The notes under the pieces: generated by a model | What the model was told of the DNA's origin: nothing | What the model saw: only the letters and a program-made list of their open reading frames with translations | Database searches by the model: none | DNA from: Streptosporangium album | Lineage (GTDB): Bacteria > Actinomycetota > Actinomycetes > Streptosporangiales > Streptosporangiaceae | Direction of reading: 5' to 3' | Assembly (NCBI RefSeq): GCF_014203795.1 | Contig: NZ_JACHJU010000001.1 | Span: forward strand, 2,232,001-2,296,000 | DNA: 64,000 nt | Translations under genes and position numbers: made by a program | In this document: positions 35,413 through 45,245 of the stretch, piece by piece | How positions within the stretch are numbered: the stretch's first letter is position 1 | How the letters are laid out: each line of letters begins with the position of its first letter

Positions 35413-36021
35413 TCAGTTGGATGGGAGCGGCTGGTGGGCGGTGGATCGGAGTGCGGCACAGGCGAACCGGGCGAGTCGTTCGGGCAGGTCGTGCGGGTCA
35501 TGGTGGGAGATGAACAGCCAGGACAACACAGTGCCGCCGAACATCGCGTGGAACAGGTCGATGTCAGGCAGCCGCTCCATCTCGCCGCGCCGCACTGCTC
35601 GCTCCAGCAGTTCGGCGTTGCCGGCCCGTTCCGGTGCCACGAAGGTCGTGGTGAACCGTTCGGCGAGTGCTGGATCGGCTGCGATCTCGCCGAGCAGGCT
35701 CATCAATGCGCCGGCGGCCGCGGGGTTGCTCAGATGGCCAACGATCACCCGCGCCAGCGCGGTCAGGTCCCCGAGCAGCGACCCGGTGTCGGGCGGAACC
35801 TCCAGCACTTCTCCGTGGACGATCGCGGCGAAGATCATCTCGTGCTTGGTGGCATACCGCCGGTAGATCGAGGCCCTGCCGATCCCAGCGCGCTCGGCCA
35901 CGGCGGCCACCGTCAGACCCGCATATCCGACCTCGCCCAGGAGTTTCTGGACGGCTGCGGTGATGGCCTCGTCCACCCGGCTATCGCGCGGCCGCCCGAC
36001 CTGTTGCCCGTTGTGCTCCAT
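35413..36021 (-). CDS. TetR/AcrR family transcriptional regulator
   Basis: 202 residues from ATG 36021. The HTH is at about 20-65 (LTVAAVAERAGIGRASIYRR). The C-terminal part (AAGALMSLLGEIAADPALAE to LPERLARFACAALRS) is of the TetR_C type found on efflux and stress regulators. A near-perfect 24-bp palindrome lies 16 bp upstream, between this gene and the divergent membrane-protein gene, and is its probable operator. Confidence 0.92.
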   Translation of the reverse strand: MEHNGQQVGRPRDSRVDEAITAAVQKLLGEVGYAGLTVAAVAERAGIGRASIYRRYATKHEMIFAAIVHGEVLEVPPDTGSLLGDLTALARVIVGHLSNPAAAGALMSLLGEIAADPALAERFTTTFVAPERAGNAELLERAVRRGEMERLPDIDLFHAMFGGTVLSWLFISHHDPHDLPERLARFACAALRSTAHQPLPSN

Positions 36022-36036
36022 TCCATCATCATACGA

Positions 36037-36060
36037 GACTATAGTTTCGAAACTGCAGTC
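36037..36060. promoter_or_regulatory. TetR operator palindrome
   Basis: A 24-bp palindrome centred on AGTTTCGAAACT, with outer GACT/AGTC arms; only the ATA/GCA inner triplets break symmetry. It overlaps the probable promoters of both divergent genes. Confidence 0.75.
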
Positions 36061-36072
36061 TCGAAAGGATTG

Positions 36073-36609
36073 ATGATGATCAAGGATGCGGCGGTACTCC
36101 CACCTTCAATCGACGCCGAACGGCCGGTCCCGCGCTGGGCCGTCGGGGTAGCGCACGTCGTGCCCCTGCTCGCGCTGCCGTCGGGTCTGTGGCGGATCGG
36201 CCTGGCCCTGGGACTTCCGCTCGGCTACACCGAGCAGGGCCTGCGCGACCTGGTCGGCACGACCGCGTGGGGGTCGCTGTACCTGATCGCCCTCTCCGTG
36301 CTGACCGAAGCCGCGGCCCTGCTCACTCTCGGCCTGGTGCGACGCTGGGGCGAAGTAGTGCCGCGCTGGATCCCGCTGCTCGGCGGCCGGACGATCCCGC
36401 GCCTGGCCGTCACCATGCCCGCCTGGCTCGGCGTCGGGGTTCTCGCCCTGCTGTGGACCCCGTTCCTGTTTTGGTGGACGCTGCCGCACACCGGCATGAC
36501 CGTGACCGGACGTCTGCTCGTCGGGTTCGTCTACCTGCCGCTGGCGGCGTGGGCCCCGCTCCTCGCCGCCGTCACGCTTTCCTACCAGCACCGCCGAACC
36601 GGCCCATGA
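36073..36609 (+). CDS. Four-helix membrane protein under TetR control
   Basis: 178 residues. GAAAGGA lies just upstream of adjacent ATGs at 36073 and 36076; a much longer open frame reaches back to 35122 but overlaps the TetR gene antisense and is not credible. Four hydrophobic segments (AVGVAHVVPLLALPSGLWRI, SLYLIALSVLTEAAALLTLG, PAWLGVGVLALLWTPFLFWW, LLVGFVYLPLAAWAPLLAAV). No transport motif recognised. Probably repressed by the neighbouring TetR protein through the palindrome at 36037-36060. Confidence 0.75.
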   Translation: MMIKDAAVLPPSIDAERPVPRWAVGVAHVVPLLALPSGLWRIGLALGLPLGYTEQGLRDLVGTTAWGSLYLIALSVLTEAAALLTLGLVRRWGEVVPRWIPLLGGRTIPRLAVTMPAWLGVGVLALLWTPFLFWWTLPHTGMTVTGRLLVGFVYLPLAAWAPLLAAVTLSYQHRRTGP

Positions 36610-36863
36610 TGCAGCGGAACGGTGGTCGGCGTCATCTCCCGGCCGGACGGCCGGCTATCGCCAACGAGTGTCCGGTTGTTCCCGATGGGCCTTGACCAGG
36701 CTCCTCCCTCGGGCAGTTTCGCCCGAGTCCAGTGGCCATGGGGCAGGGGAGGTGCTGGCCGCCCACCAGGAGGTTTCGTGGCTGTGTATCCGGACTCGCA
36801 TGGCCGTCAACCAGGAGTTCCTGGCGACTGTCCACACCACCCTCCGTCCCTAACGTCGGAGCC

Positions 36864-37347
36864 ATGAAGAAGACAGTTGTTGCCGGGGTCGGTGTCGGCG
36901 CTGCGAAGAAGATGGTTCTTGCCGGGGTCGGTGTCGGCACTGCGGCTTTCACGATCTCGGATACGGTCAACAGGGAAATGAGCCCCGTCGGCGAGACGGT
37001 CAGCAGGTTCGTCAACACGGGCGCGGGCTGGCTGGTCCCGCTCGGGCTGGTCGCGATCGCGCTGGGCCGTCGGTGTGGGACTGTTCCTGCTGCTCTACGC
37101 GCTGGCCTGGGACTGGGCCGTCGCGAGCGGTTCCCCGGCCCGCGCGCTCGCGGCGGGTGGGGCCGAGATGCTCTGGCTGGCGCTCGTACTGGCGATCGGC
37201 AATGCCCGGCATCTCCAGGCGCGCTGGCGGGCGCAGCTGGAGCAGGCGCGCGAGGCGGATGCCCGCCGCCGCGGACCAGGGCGCGACCGGCCGCGACACC
37301 CACGTGAGAGCCCTCCACTCGGGTACGTGCCAGCAGCCGCAAAGTAA
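36864..37347 (+). pseudogene. Membrane protein gene with internal frameshift
   Basis: The first frame from ATG 36864 (MKKTVVAGVGVGAAKKMVLA...) reads well to WLVPLGLVAIALG near base 37065. The continuation VGLFLLLYALAWDWAVASGS and LWLALVLAIGNARHLQARWR lies in another frame, from about 37075 to the stop at 37347. The first frame runs on as Arg/Gly/Pro-rich nonsense to 37307. One indel would restore a protein of about 160 residues with two or three membrane helices. Alternatively GTG 37075 starts a separate gene of 90 residues. Function unknown. Confidence 0.5.
36867..36944 (+). repeat. 39-bp tandem duplication at the 5' end of a membrane gene
   Basis: Two adjacent 39-bp units (36867-36905 and 36906-36944) identical at 35 positions. 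They encode KKTVVAGVGVGAA and KKMVLAGVGVGTA. Confidence 0.8.
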
Positions 37348-37516
37348 CTCTGTGTGATGAAAGTTGGGCGATGTAGCCAGAGATGCCCCGGTCCGGGCAA
37401 GCAGCAAAGTGACGAAGAGTTGCGCGGGTAGCCAGCTTTAACCAAAGGTAGTTGATCAATAACTCCTAGTTGCGGGATGGTGTTCGGGTTCTGATCAAAC
37501 TTGCCTAGGAGGAACC

Positions 37517-38053
37517 ATGTTGCTTGCTCGCCATCTACTGGCCGGCGCCGTCGTCGCCGCCGTCGTGAGCGCGGCTACCGCCCTGCCCGCCGCGGCCGCC
37601 GCCCGGCAACCCGCTACCCACGCTGCTCTCGCCGGCCCCCCCGTGTGCGTGGACGCCACCGGCGCCCGGACCAACGGCACCCGGGTGCACCTGTGGCAAT
37701 GCTTTGGCAACACCAACCAGAAGTTCGTGATCGCCAACGGCCTGATCAAGGTCGAAGACACCCTTGGCTCCGGCACTCCGATGTGCCTGGACGCCGCCGG
37801 CGCCCGGACCAACGGCACCCGGGTGCACCTGTGGCAATGCGCGAACACCAACACCAACCAGATCTGGTTCATCAGGAGGGGAGAGATCGTCATCAAGGAC
37901 ACCCTCGCCTCCGGCACCCCGATGTGCCTGGACGCCACCGGCGCCCGCACCAACGGCACCCAGATGCACCTGTGGGAATGCGCCGCGGGCAACACCAACC
38001 AGAAGTTCGTGATCGACAATGGCATGATCGAGGTCGAAGACACCCTGACCTGA
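37517..38053 (+). CDS. Secreted ricin-type beta-trefoil lectin
   Basis: 178 residues; GGAGGA 4 nt before ATG 37517. Signal peptide at about 1-29 (HLLAGAVVAAVVSAATALPA, AAAA cleavage site). Three consecutive repeats of about 45 residues follow, each with a CVDATGARTNGTRVHLWQC-like block and an NTNQ(K/I) motif: the three lobes of a ricin-B trefoil. The characteristic QxW motif is replaced by NQKF/NQIW. No catalytic domain is attached, so it is a stand-alone carbohydrate-binding protein, probably extracellular. The repeats are very alike (recent duplication). A strong terminator hairpin follows. Confidence 0.9.
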   Translation: MLLARHLLAGAVVAAVVSAATALPAAAAARQPATHAALAGPPVCVDATGARTNGTRVHLWQCFGNTNQKFVIANGLIKVEDTLGSGTPMCLDAAGARTNGTRVHLWQCANTNTNQIWFIRRGEIVIKDTLASGTPMCLDATGARTNGTQMHLWECAAGNTNQKFVIDNGMIEVEDTLT

Positions 38054-38402
38054 CCAGCAGCCACACCGGAAACACAAAGGGCCGGGGCCAGGCTCACCCG
38101 CCCGGCCACGGCCCTCTCCCCTGCCTGCAGGCAGACCAGGAGGCAGGGGAGAGTTACCTTGCGGATGGCGACACGGACCCGGGTGGGGGACCTTGAGGCA
38201 GCGCGCCGCCGGACGCGCCGACGGAGGTGTCACCGGCCTTCCGGCCGAGTGCGACCAGGCGCGGGGACCGCCCGGAGTCGTTTCCCGCCCATCGCCGTTT
38301 CCGAAAGGCTTAATAAGTCGCTATTTCGCAATAAATGCTATAAAGGGCAGGCCAAAAAAATCTCATCGCTTTACCGCGTGGGTTTTCAGTAATGTCTTTA
38401 CC
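38054..38402. other. Intergenic region with AT-rich segment
   Basis: Holds the hairpin at 38114-38153 and then an unusually AT-rich segment at about 38305-38400 (AATAAATGCTATAAAGGG, AAAAAAATCTC) that looks like a promoter region for the plus strand. No gene supported. Confidence 0.4.
38114..38153. terminator. Strong hairpin terminator after the lectin gene
   Basis: Perfect 13-bp stem (CTCTCCCCTGCCT and its complement) with a 14-nt loop, followed by TTACCTT. It lies 60 bp after the lectin stop. Confidence 0.75.
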
Positions 38403-38531
38403 ATGCGCTTGACAAGGAGCCAGATCCTGGCGGGGCCCGCTTTTCTGGTGGTCATGGTGACCGGGGCGACGGCGCCGCACGCACGCACCCACCCACCCAC
38501 CCAGGCCGTACGGCGCGCCGGGGACGTATGA
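38403..38531 (+). CDS. Possible short secreted peptide
   Basis: 42 residues from ATG 38403, beginning MRLTRSQILAGPAFLVVMVT, like a signal peptide, then THPPTQAVRRAGDV. There is an AT-rich region upstream but no clear RBS. It may be the truncated 5' end of a gene whose remainder was lost when the kinase paralog region was duplicated. Confidence 0.25.
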   Translation: MRLTRSQILAGPAFLVVMVTGATAPHARTHPPTQAVRRAGDV

Positions 38532-38590
38532 AACGCCTCGTCCCAGACCGCCGGGCTGAGCGAGCGCGCCCGTTGCCGCCTTGCCGAGGG

Positions 38591-41500
38591 TCACGCGGCG
38601 GCGCAGACGTCGCGGTAGGGGACGGCGCCGAGGTGCTCGCGCCATTCTCGCGGGGTGAGCGTGCGGCCGGCCCGTGCGCAGACCGCGGCGGCCACCGAAG
38701 CGGGCGCGACGGGCAGCTCGTAGACGAAGCCGCTGTAGTTGGCGAGGCGCAGCCGGGTGCCGTCGGAGTCGAAGGCCGCGTCGAGCTCGGCGACTCTGTC
38801 GCTGTCATAGACCCTGATCTCCTCTCCGATCCGCTGCCGGGTGGCGACATCCCACAGCTGCAGGGCCTCGCTGTCGTCGATCGTGGCGAGCACATCCCCC
38901 TGGGGAGAGAACAGCATGGTGATGACTCGCTTGCCGGCGATGCGCAGATCCGGCGCCAAAGGCGTCAGGGTACGGACATCCCACAGCGTCACCCGCTCGC
39001 CTCCGCCGCTGACCGCCAGCCGCGCCCCGGTCGGGTCCACGACGACCAGGGGGAGTCCGGTGGCGGCATCGGCGTAGCCCACGCTGACGGGCTTGCCGGT
39101 CACGGTGTCGATGAAGCGGCCCAGTGCCGAGGCCAGAGTGCGTCCGTCGGGCATGTAGGCGATGTCGCGGACCGTGGTGCCCAGCCTGACGGTTCTGATC
39201 TCGCGCCCGCTGCGCGCCTCCCATTCATGGAGCCAGTAGTCGGTCTCTTCCTGGGAGTTCTGGGTGTACACCGCGGCGAAGGTCGTCCCGTCGTGGGTGA
39301 ACGCCCGACCGGTCATGATCAGGCCGTCGGCGGCCCGGTAGCTCCACAGTCTGCGCTGCGTGGCGACATCGCGCACCTCCACGTGGGTGAAGTCCGGGAC
39401 GACGGCCATGGTTTTCCCCGTGGGGTCGAACAGCACGTCCGAGGCCGCCTCCGCGGGCAACGCCCCGATGAAGCGGCGTCCGGGGATGTCCCACAGCCGG
39501 ATCTGGGAGGCGACGGAGAGCTCGACCGCGAGCCATCGGGCGTCGGGGCTGATCGCGCTGACCGACAGATCGCCGGGGACCTTGTGTCCTGGGGTTTCGG
39601 AGCGCAGATCGAGGCTGACGATGCCGTCGTCGAGAAGGTAGCGCAGGGTCCGGCCGTCCGGGTCGAACCAGAGACCGGAGACACTGCCGGGGGCCTGGTA
39701 GGTCAGGATTTCCTGGTGAGCCTGGACGTTCCAGACCCGGATGGTCGCCCCGCTGAAACCGGCCGCCAGCCGGGTGCCGGCGCTGAGCCGCACTCCTGAG
39801 ACGGAGTCGCCGCCGAGCTCCGCCGACGGCTCTGACCCTGCCCAGAGCCAGCCGTACTGCTCCTCGTTCACCTCGGCGGCCTGTTTGACGCGCTTACCCG
39901 TCACGGTGTCCCACAGCTCGATGCGCTCACCGCCGCAGATCAGGAACCGGCTGTCCGCGCTGAAGCCGAGCACGTTGAAGGTGCCGCCGCAGCCGGCCGG
40001 GAAGCTGTGGTCCTGCACGAAGCCGGGCAGCCTCCACACGCGCAGCCTGCCGGCGACGTCCACGGTCACGGCGATCTTTCCGGAGGGCGCGACGGCGAAC
40101 CGCCGGAGATCGAAATCCCATCCCGTTCGCATGACCCGGTCGCGGTTCACATCCCAGATCTCCGCCACGTGGTTGTTGGCGTCGAGTGCCAGGAGCGAGT
40201 CGTGATCACCGAAGACCGGCTCGATCACCCCGGGGTTCTCCCCCGGCATCCGCTTGACCCCGACGAACCGGCCGGTGCGGGTCTCCCACACGACGACACT
40301 CTGCGAGATCACGACCGCCAGCAGACGGCCGTCGTGGCTCAGCCCGGCGCGCCCTGTTCCCATGGTCAGCTGGGGCGCGGTCCACTCCGCGAGCTGCCTG
40401 CCGGTCGCCACCTCGTACACGCGCACGCCGCGCTCGCTGACGGCGGCCAGCGTGAGCCCGTCGCCGCTCACCGCCTGGATTCCGGCCCCCGGTGCCGGCG
40501 GGGGCCGGAACACGGCGCTTTCTCGCCGGTACAGGGAGGAGGTCAGGCTGGAACGGCTCTCCGCCCCCGGCGCGAGTCGCCAGGCGGCGACGCTGAGCAG
40601 CATGGCCCTGACCGGGTCGACCGTGCGCAGGCCATCGGCGACGCGAGCGAGCTCGCGGCCGCGGGCCTGGTCGCGTTCCGCGGCCACCCGGTCGCGCTGC
40701 TCGGCGACCTGGGCACCCTGGTGAAGCGAGGCGATGCCGCCGGTCAGGGACAGAGCCAGCAGTGCCGCCAGTGCCACGGTGAGCAGCCGGCGGCGCCGGG
40801 CACGGCGCCGGGTGAGGCCGCCCGCGGCGGCGAGGAAATCGCGTTCCAGCGGGGTGAGCGTCAGATGCCGTCGTCCGGTGGCGGCCCAGCCGAGTGCCGT
40901 CTGCAGCCGGCTGCCCTGAAGCAGGTCGCCGTCCCGGCGCCCGTGCGTGTCCCAGATACGGGCGGCCTGGGTGATCTCGGCGATGATGGGCAGGCCGTCG
41001 CGGTCGGTCTCCACCCACTTCCGCAGCCGCGGCCAGGCACGCAGCACGGCCGGGCGAGAGATGGTGACCTCGCCGTCGCGTTCGGCCAGCAGGTAGGCGA
41101 AGACGTCCAGGATGCGGCGGCGCGCCTCGGGCCGCTCGGGTAGCAGGTCGACCGAGGGCACCCGCCGTACGGTCTCCAGGCCGTCGGCGCCGATCGCGAC
41201 CAGCCGCAGCAACAGCTCGGGCACGAGCTCACGCTCATCGGCTTCGAGCATGGTGTAAGCATCCTCGGCCAGGGTGCCGAGGCCGGGGTCGATCACTTCG
41301 CCCGCGTGCAGGGCACCGGCGCGACTGCTGCCCGCACCGAGCAGGTCGGTCTCCCCGGCACCGCCTACCAGGGTGAGCAGGAGATCTCGTGCGGTCGGCC
41401 GTCGCGCGGGATCCTTGTTCAGCGCGGCGGCCACCAGCGGACGCACGCTGGGCGGCAGCGCGTCCAGATCGGGGTCATGGGACAGCACCCGGTGCATCAC

Positions 41501-41996
41501 CCCGCCGAGCGCGTCGGCCCTGAACGGGTCCTGGCCGGTGGCGGCGAACACCATGACGCCGCCCCAGGCGAACACGTCGGCCGCCGGTCCCGCGCGCTGC
41601 CCGGTGAAGATCTCAGGAGCCATATAGGTCGGGGTGCCGGCGATGTGGCCGCTGACGGTCAGCGACATCTCCGCGGTACGGGCGATGCCAAAGTCGATCA
41701 CCCGGGGCCCGTCGGGGCCGAGCAGGACGTTGTCCGGTTTGAGATCGCGGTGGATGACTCCGGCCTCGTGCACGGCGGTCAGCGCGGTCGCGACGGCGGT
41801 CGCCAGCCGGTGCAGGTCGTCCCCGGCGAAACGCCGTCCGGCGCGGCGGAGATCGACTCCTTCGACGTATTCGCTGACGATGTACGGCGGGACCGCTGCG
41901 AGGTCGGCGTCGATCACCTTGGCGGTGCAGAACGAGGCGACCCGCCAGCCAGTATCCGCCGATCCGGTCGGGGTCTCCTGCGAGCAACGCATCCAT
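38591..41996 (-). pseudogene. Ser/Thr kinase-beta-propeller paralog 1, N-lobe deleted
   Basis: Compared with paralog 2 (45432-48977), a deletion of about 143 bp after WLAG removes the Gly-rich loop, the VALK lysine and the alphaC Glu, and shifts the frame. From the ancestral ATG (41996) translation ends early. A second ATG at 41992, 8 nt from AAGGAGG, enters the body frame and gives 1133 residues: HRDLKPDN and DFG are kept, then a linker, one membrane helix (about LLTVALAALLALSLTGGIAS), a coiled segment EQRDRVAAERDQARGRELAR and a C-terminal propeller of many WD-like blades (LWD.. repeats). Kinase activity is very unlikely; the sensor/propeller half could still be made. Confidence 0.85.
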
Positions 41997-42170
41997 CACG
42001 CCTCCTTGCGGGATTGGATGCACGACACGGGCCAGGAGTTCGCACCTGTTGAGCGCCCGGTTGCTGTCAGTGATCGTACGCCCGGTTGTCCCGGCGGAGT
42101 GTGACTTTCACCGGGCCGCCACACCGGGCGGGTGCGGCGGCCGTGGGTGGGATCGGCTCGGCGGTTCGAG

Positions 42171-42770
42171 TCAGTCAGCCCGGAGCAGGGTGTGCAGCTC
42201 GGCGGTGTCGATGATGTGGGCCCGTGAGGGGAGGACTTGATGGAGCAGGACGTTGTGGACTTCGGTGTCAGGGTCGGCGACGCCGTCGGACAGGACGTAG
42301 AGCTGGTAGTCGCGGTCGGCCGCGTCGATGACGGTGGACAGGACGACGCCGCTGGTACTGATGCCGGAGACGACCAGAGTGGTGATGCCGCGCTCGCGCA
42401 GCCGCTGGTCAAGGTCGGTGGTGGATATGCCGCCGTAGCGGACCTTGCGCACCATGATGTCGCCGTCCTGGGGAGCCAGGCGATCGTGGATGGCAGCGGC
42501 AGGGTCCTCGTGGTGCATGACACGGTGCTGGGCCACCGGGGCGAAGGACTTGTTGGTGGCCGGGATCGCGTCCCAGTCGGCCTCAGTGAAGCCGACGCGG
42601 ACGTAGGCGATGGTGCCGCCGTTGGCGCGAACGTCGGATATGGCCCCTTCCACGCGGGTCAGCAGGGCATCGCGGTACCCACCTTCGGGCAGAAGGGCCA
42701 GGATCGCGGGCTGGTAGTCCATGACGAGGAAGGCGGTGTGCGCGGGGTCAAGTGCGGGGGCAGTGCTCAC
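42171..42770 (-). CDS. Isochorismatase-fold hydrolase lacking the catalytic Cys
   Basis: 199 residues. The fold signature is clear: FLVMDYQP with catalytic-type Asp near the N-terminus, MVRKVRYGG with the Lys, and VVSGISTSGVVLST where the nucleophile Cys should be. In the family this reads GxxTxxCV; here the position is Val and the whole protein has no Cys. It may be non-hydrolytic or use other chemistry. Downstream of an MFS transporter gene in the same orientation, 96 bp apart; both are probably controlled by the LysR protein divergent from the transporter. Confidence 0.85.
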   Translation of the reverse strand: MSTAPALDPAHTAFLVMDYQPAILALLPEGGYRDALLTRVEGAISDVRANGGTIAYVRVGFTEADWDAIPATNKSFAPVAQHRVMHHEDPAAAIHDRLAPQDGDIMVRKVRYGGISTTDLDQRLRERGITTLVVSGISTSGVVLSTVIDAADRDYQLYVLSDGVADPDTEVHNVLLHQVLPSRAHIIDTAELHTLLRAD

Positions 42771-42866
42771 GCGAGTGTTCTCCTTGCTTGGTGGTGCCTG
42801 GTCGGCGCGGACACGAATCGGCGGACCGGCTGCGGCCTGCGGGCTTCAGTGGCGAGTTGCGGTGTG

Positions 42867-44111
42867 TCATGTGTGGCTACGGGCCGGCTCCGGCTCGGAG
42901 AGAAGCGCTGCGGCGCGGCGGGGGAGCAGCAGCGGGGTCGCCAGCAGGAGCACGCCGGCCAGGCCGATGGCCGTACGCGGGCCGAGCAGGCTGCCCAGCA
43001 CACCCCAGGCGGCTGTCAGGAGCGCGGTCGTGGCCTTGGTCGTCACCGCCCATGCGGACAGTGTGCGGGTGACCCGGTCGGTTGCGGTGCGCTCGAGGCG
43101 GTAAGTGGTGTAGACGGGGTTGAAGACCCCGCAGCAGAAGATGAGCCCGAGCTCGACGCCCATCACCAGCAGCAGCCCGCCGGTGCCCGGCCCCAGGAAG
43201 GCCAGGCCGACGGGCCAGATCGCGCGCAGCGTCCCGGCCACGACCAGGACCTGGTGCTGCCCGAACCGGGTGACGAGCGGTCGGGCCAGCCGTGAACCGA
43301 GCAGTCCGCCGATTGAGGGCGCGGCGAAGGCGAGGCCGTACTGCCACGGTGCGAACCCGAGTCGGTCGAGCATCAGGACGGCCAGCAGCGGCTGGGTGGC
43401 CATCACCAGGCCGTTGAACAAGGTGGTGTTGAAGAACAGCCGACGCAGCGTCGCGTCGGCGAGGATGTACCGCCAACCGTCGAGCAGGTCCCCGGCCCGC
43501 ATGCGTGCGGCCTCCCGGCGCTGGGGCCGCGGCTCGTGCCCGCCTATCGCGCGGATGCCCAGGGCCGAGAGCAGGTAGCTGACCGCGTCGGCCACCACCG
43601 TCGCCACCGGGCCCAGGAGCCCGATCGCCGCGCCGCCCAGCGGCGGTCCGATGATCGTGGTCGTCCAGGCCGTGGACTCGAATCGGGCGTTGGCGACGAG
43701 CAGGTCCTCGGCCGGCAGCAGCGTCTTCAGGTACGCGCCGGAGGCGGCGCGGAAGGTGATGTCGGCCGCCGCGACGACGACCGAGACCAGCAGGAGCTGA
43801 AGGAAGGTGAGCACGCCGAGCGCGAACGCGGCGGGGATCGTCAGCAGCGCCGTGAACCGCACCAGGTCCATCGCGATCAGCACCGGCCGCTTGCGGCGAA
43901 ACTCCACCCACGGGCCGAGCGGCACCGCCACGGCCGCGCCCACCGCAGCCCCCACGGAGGAGAGCGCAGCGACCTCGGCCGGTCCGGCGTGCAGCACCTG
44001 GATGGCGATCAGCGGGAACGCGCCGAAGGCGAGCCACGTGCCGAGCTCGCTGGTCCCGTACGCTCCCCAGAACCACCCGAACCGCCGCCCCAGCCGGTGC
44101 CCGCTCCTCAT
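42867..44111 (-). CDS. MFS transporter
   Basis: 414 residues with about 12 membrane helices. The sequence begins with a helix containing GAYGTSELGTWLAFGAFPLI and has the loop PLGPWVEFRRKRPVLIAMDL between helices 2 and 3, typical of the MFS_3/enterobactin-exporter-like group. It is probably a small-molecule exporter. A LysR gene is divergent 134 bp away, with a 17-bp palindrome between. Confidence 0.9.
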   Translation of the reverse strand: MRSGHRLGRRFGWFWGAYGTSELGTWLAFGAFPLIAIQVLHAGPAEVAALSSVGAAVGAAVAVPLGPWVEFRRKRPVLIAMDLVRFTALLTIPAAFALGVLTFLQLLLVSVVVAAADITFRAASGAYLKTLLPAEDLLVANARFESTAWTTTIIGPPLGGAAIGLLGPVATVVADAVSYLLSALGIRAIGGHEPRPQRREAARMRAGDLLDGWRYILADATLRRLFFNTTLFNGLVMATQPLLAVLMLDRLGFAPWQYGLAFAAPSIGGLLGSRLARPLVTRFGQHQVLVVAGTLRAIWPVGLAFLGPGTGGLLLVMGVELGLIFCCGVFNPVYTTYRLERTATDRVTRTLSAWAVTTKATTALLTAAWGVLGSLLGPRTAIGLAGVLLLATPLLLPRRAAALLSEPEPARSHT

Positions 44112-44212
44112 GCCTGCCGCCCCTCGCCACTCACCCGCACAACCGATCCGCGATCGGAAGCATCAAAGCGCGCACCACACCCGGGGATCAAACAACCGCA
44201 GGACCGCCTGGC

Positions 44213-44229
44213 CACAACCAACGGTTGTG
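44213..44229. promoter_or_regulatory. LysR-type operator
   Basis: Perfect palindrome CACAACCAACGGTTGTG (7-bp arms, 3-bp centre), 16 bp upstream of the LysR start and about 100 bp from the divergent MFS gene. The position fits LysR autoregulation and divergent control. Confidence 0.65.
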
Positions 44230-44245
44230 CCCATAGGGTGTCGGC

Positions 44246-45181
44246 ATGGACCTCGACACCGTCCGGACCTTCGTCGCCGCCGCCGACGCGGGGCAGTTCC
44301 AGGAGGCCGCCGCCGAGCTGGCGGTCACCCAGCAGGCCGTCTCCAAGCGCATCGCCGCGCTGGAGCGCAACCTCGGCGTGCGGCTGTTCACCCGCACCCC
44401 GCGCGGCGCCGAGCTCACCATCGACGGGCAGGCGTTCCTGCCCCACGCGCGCGAGCTGCTGCGCGTCGCCGAGCGCGCGGTCGCGTCCGTGCGCACCGGC
44501 CGCCGTCCGCTGCGCGTCGACGTGATCGCCTCGCGCAGCGCGGCGTCGGGCCTGATGCGCGGCTTCCACCGCGCGCACCCCGAGATCGAACTCGACGTGC
44601 TGATGCTGTTCGACATCGAGACGGCCGTCGCCGCCATCCGGTCCGGTGCGATCGACGCGTCCTTCCGCGCCGTCGCCGTGCCCGGCCGGCCCCTTCCCGA
44701 GGACATCGAATCCGTCCGGGTGCTCGACGAGCCGCTCCAGCTCCTCACCGGCCCCGCCCACGCGCTGACGGGCGCCCGGTCGGTGCCCCTCGCTCAGCTC
44801 GCCGGGCACCGGATCTGGATGCCCGGCATCGTCCCCGGAACCGAGTGGGCCGCCTACTACGACGATCTCGTCGCCGAGTTCGGCCTCACCATCGAGGCGA
44901 CCGGCCCCAACTTCGGCTCCGACGCGCTCCTCGACACCATCGCCGACACCCCGGCCCTGGCCACCTTCATGGGCGAGCAGACCCGCCTGATCTGGCCCGC
45001 CGACCACGGCCTGCGCCGCATCCCGGTGACCGACCCGACGCCCGTCTACCCGCACTCGCTCCTGTGGCACCGCGACAACCCCCACCCAGCGCTGGCCACC
45101 CTCCGCGCCCACCTCACCGCCGCATCGGCCGGTCACGACGCCGCCGGGACCTGGGCGCCGGGCTGGGTGATTCCGCGCTGA
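44246..45181 (+). CDS. LysR family transcriptional regulator
   Basis: 311 residues. N-terminal winged HTH with VRTFVAAADAGQFQEAAAEL, AVTQQAVSKRIAALERNLGV and FTRTPRGAELT. The substrate-binding domain follows from about residue 85 (LRVDVIASRSAASGLMRGFH). Divergent from the MFS/isochorismatase-like genes, which are its probable targets. Inducer unknown. Confidence 0.95.
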   Translation: MDLDTVRTFVAAADAGQFQEAAAELAVTQQAVSKRIAALERNLGVRLFTRTPRGAELTIDGQAFLPHARELLRVAERAVASVRTGRRPLRVDVIASRSAASGLMRGFHRAHPEIELDVLMLFDIETAVAAIRSGAIDASFRAVAVPGRPLPEDIESVRVLDEPLQLLTGPAHALTGARSVPLAQLAGHRIWMPGIVPGTEWAAYYDDLVAEFGLTIEATGPNFGSDALLDTIADTPALATFMGEQTRLIWPADHGLRRIPVTDPTPVYPHSLLWHRDNPHPALATLRAHLTAASAGHDAAGTWAPGWVIPR

Positions 45182-45245
45182 ACGCCGCCGCGTCCGCCGC
45201 GCATGCCGGCCAGGAGGCGTTCGCGGTGAAGATCCCCGACGGCAA

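Noticed and set aside
35122..36609. A 495-codon version of the four-helix membrane protein
   Set aside because: The first 317 codons lie antisense to the TetR gene and lack protein character. A good RBS precedes ATG 36073/36076.
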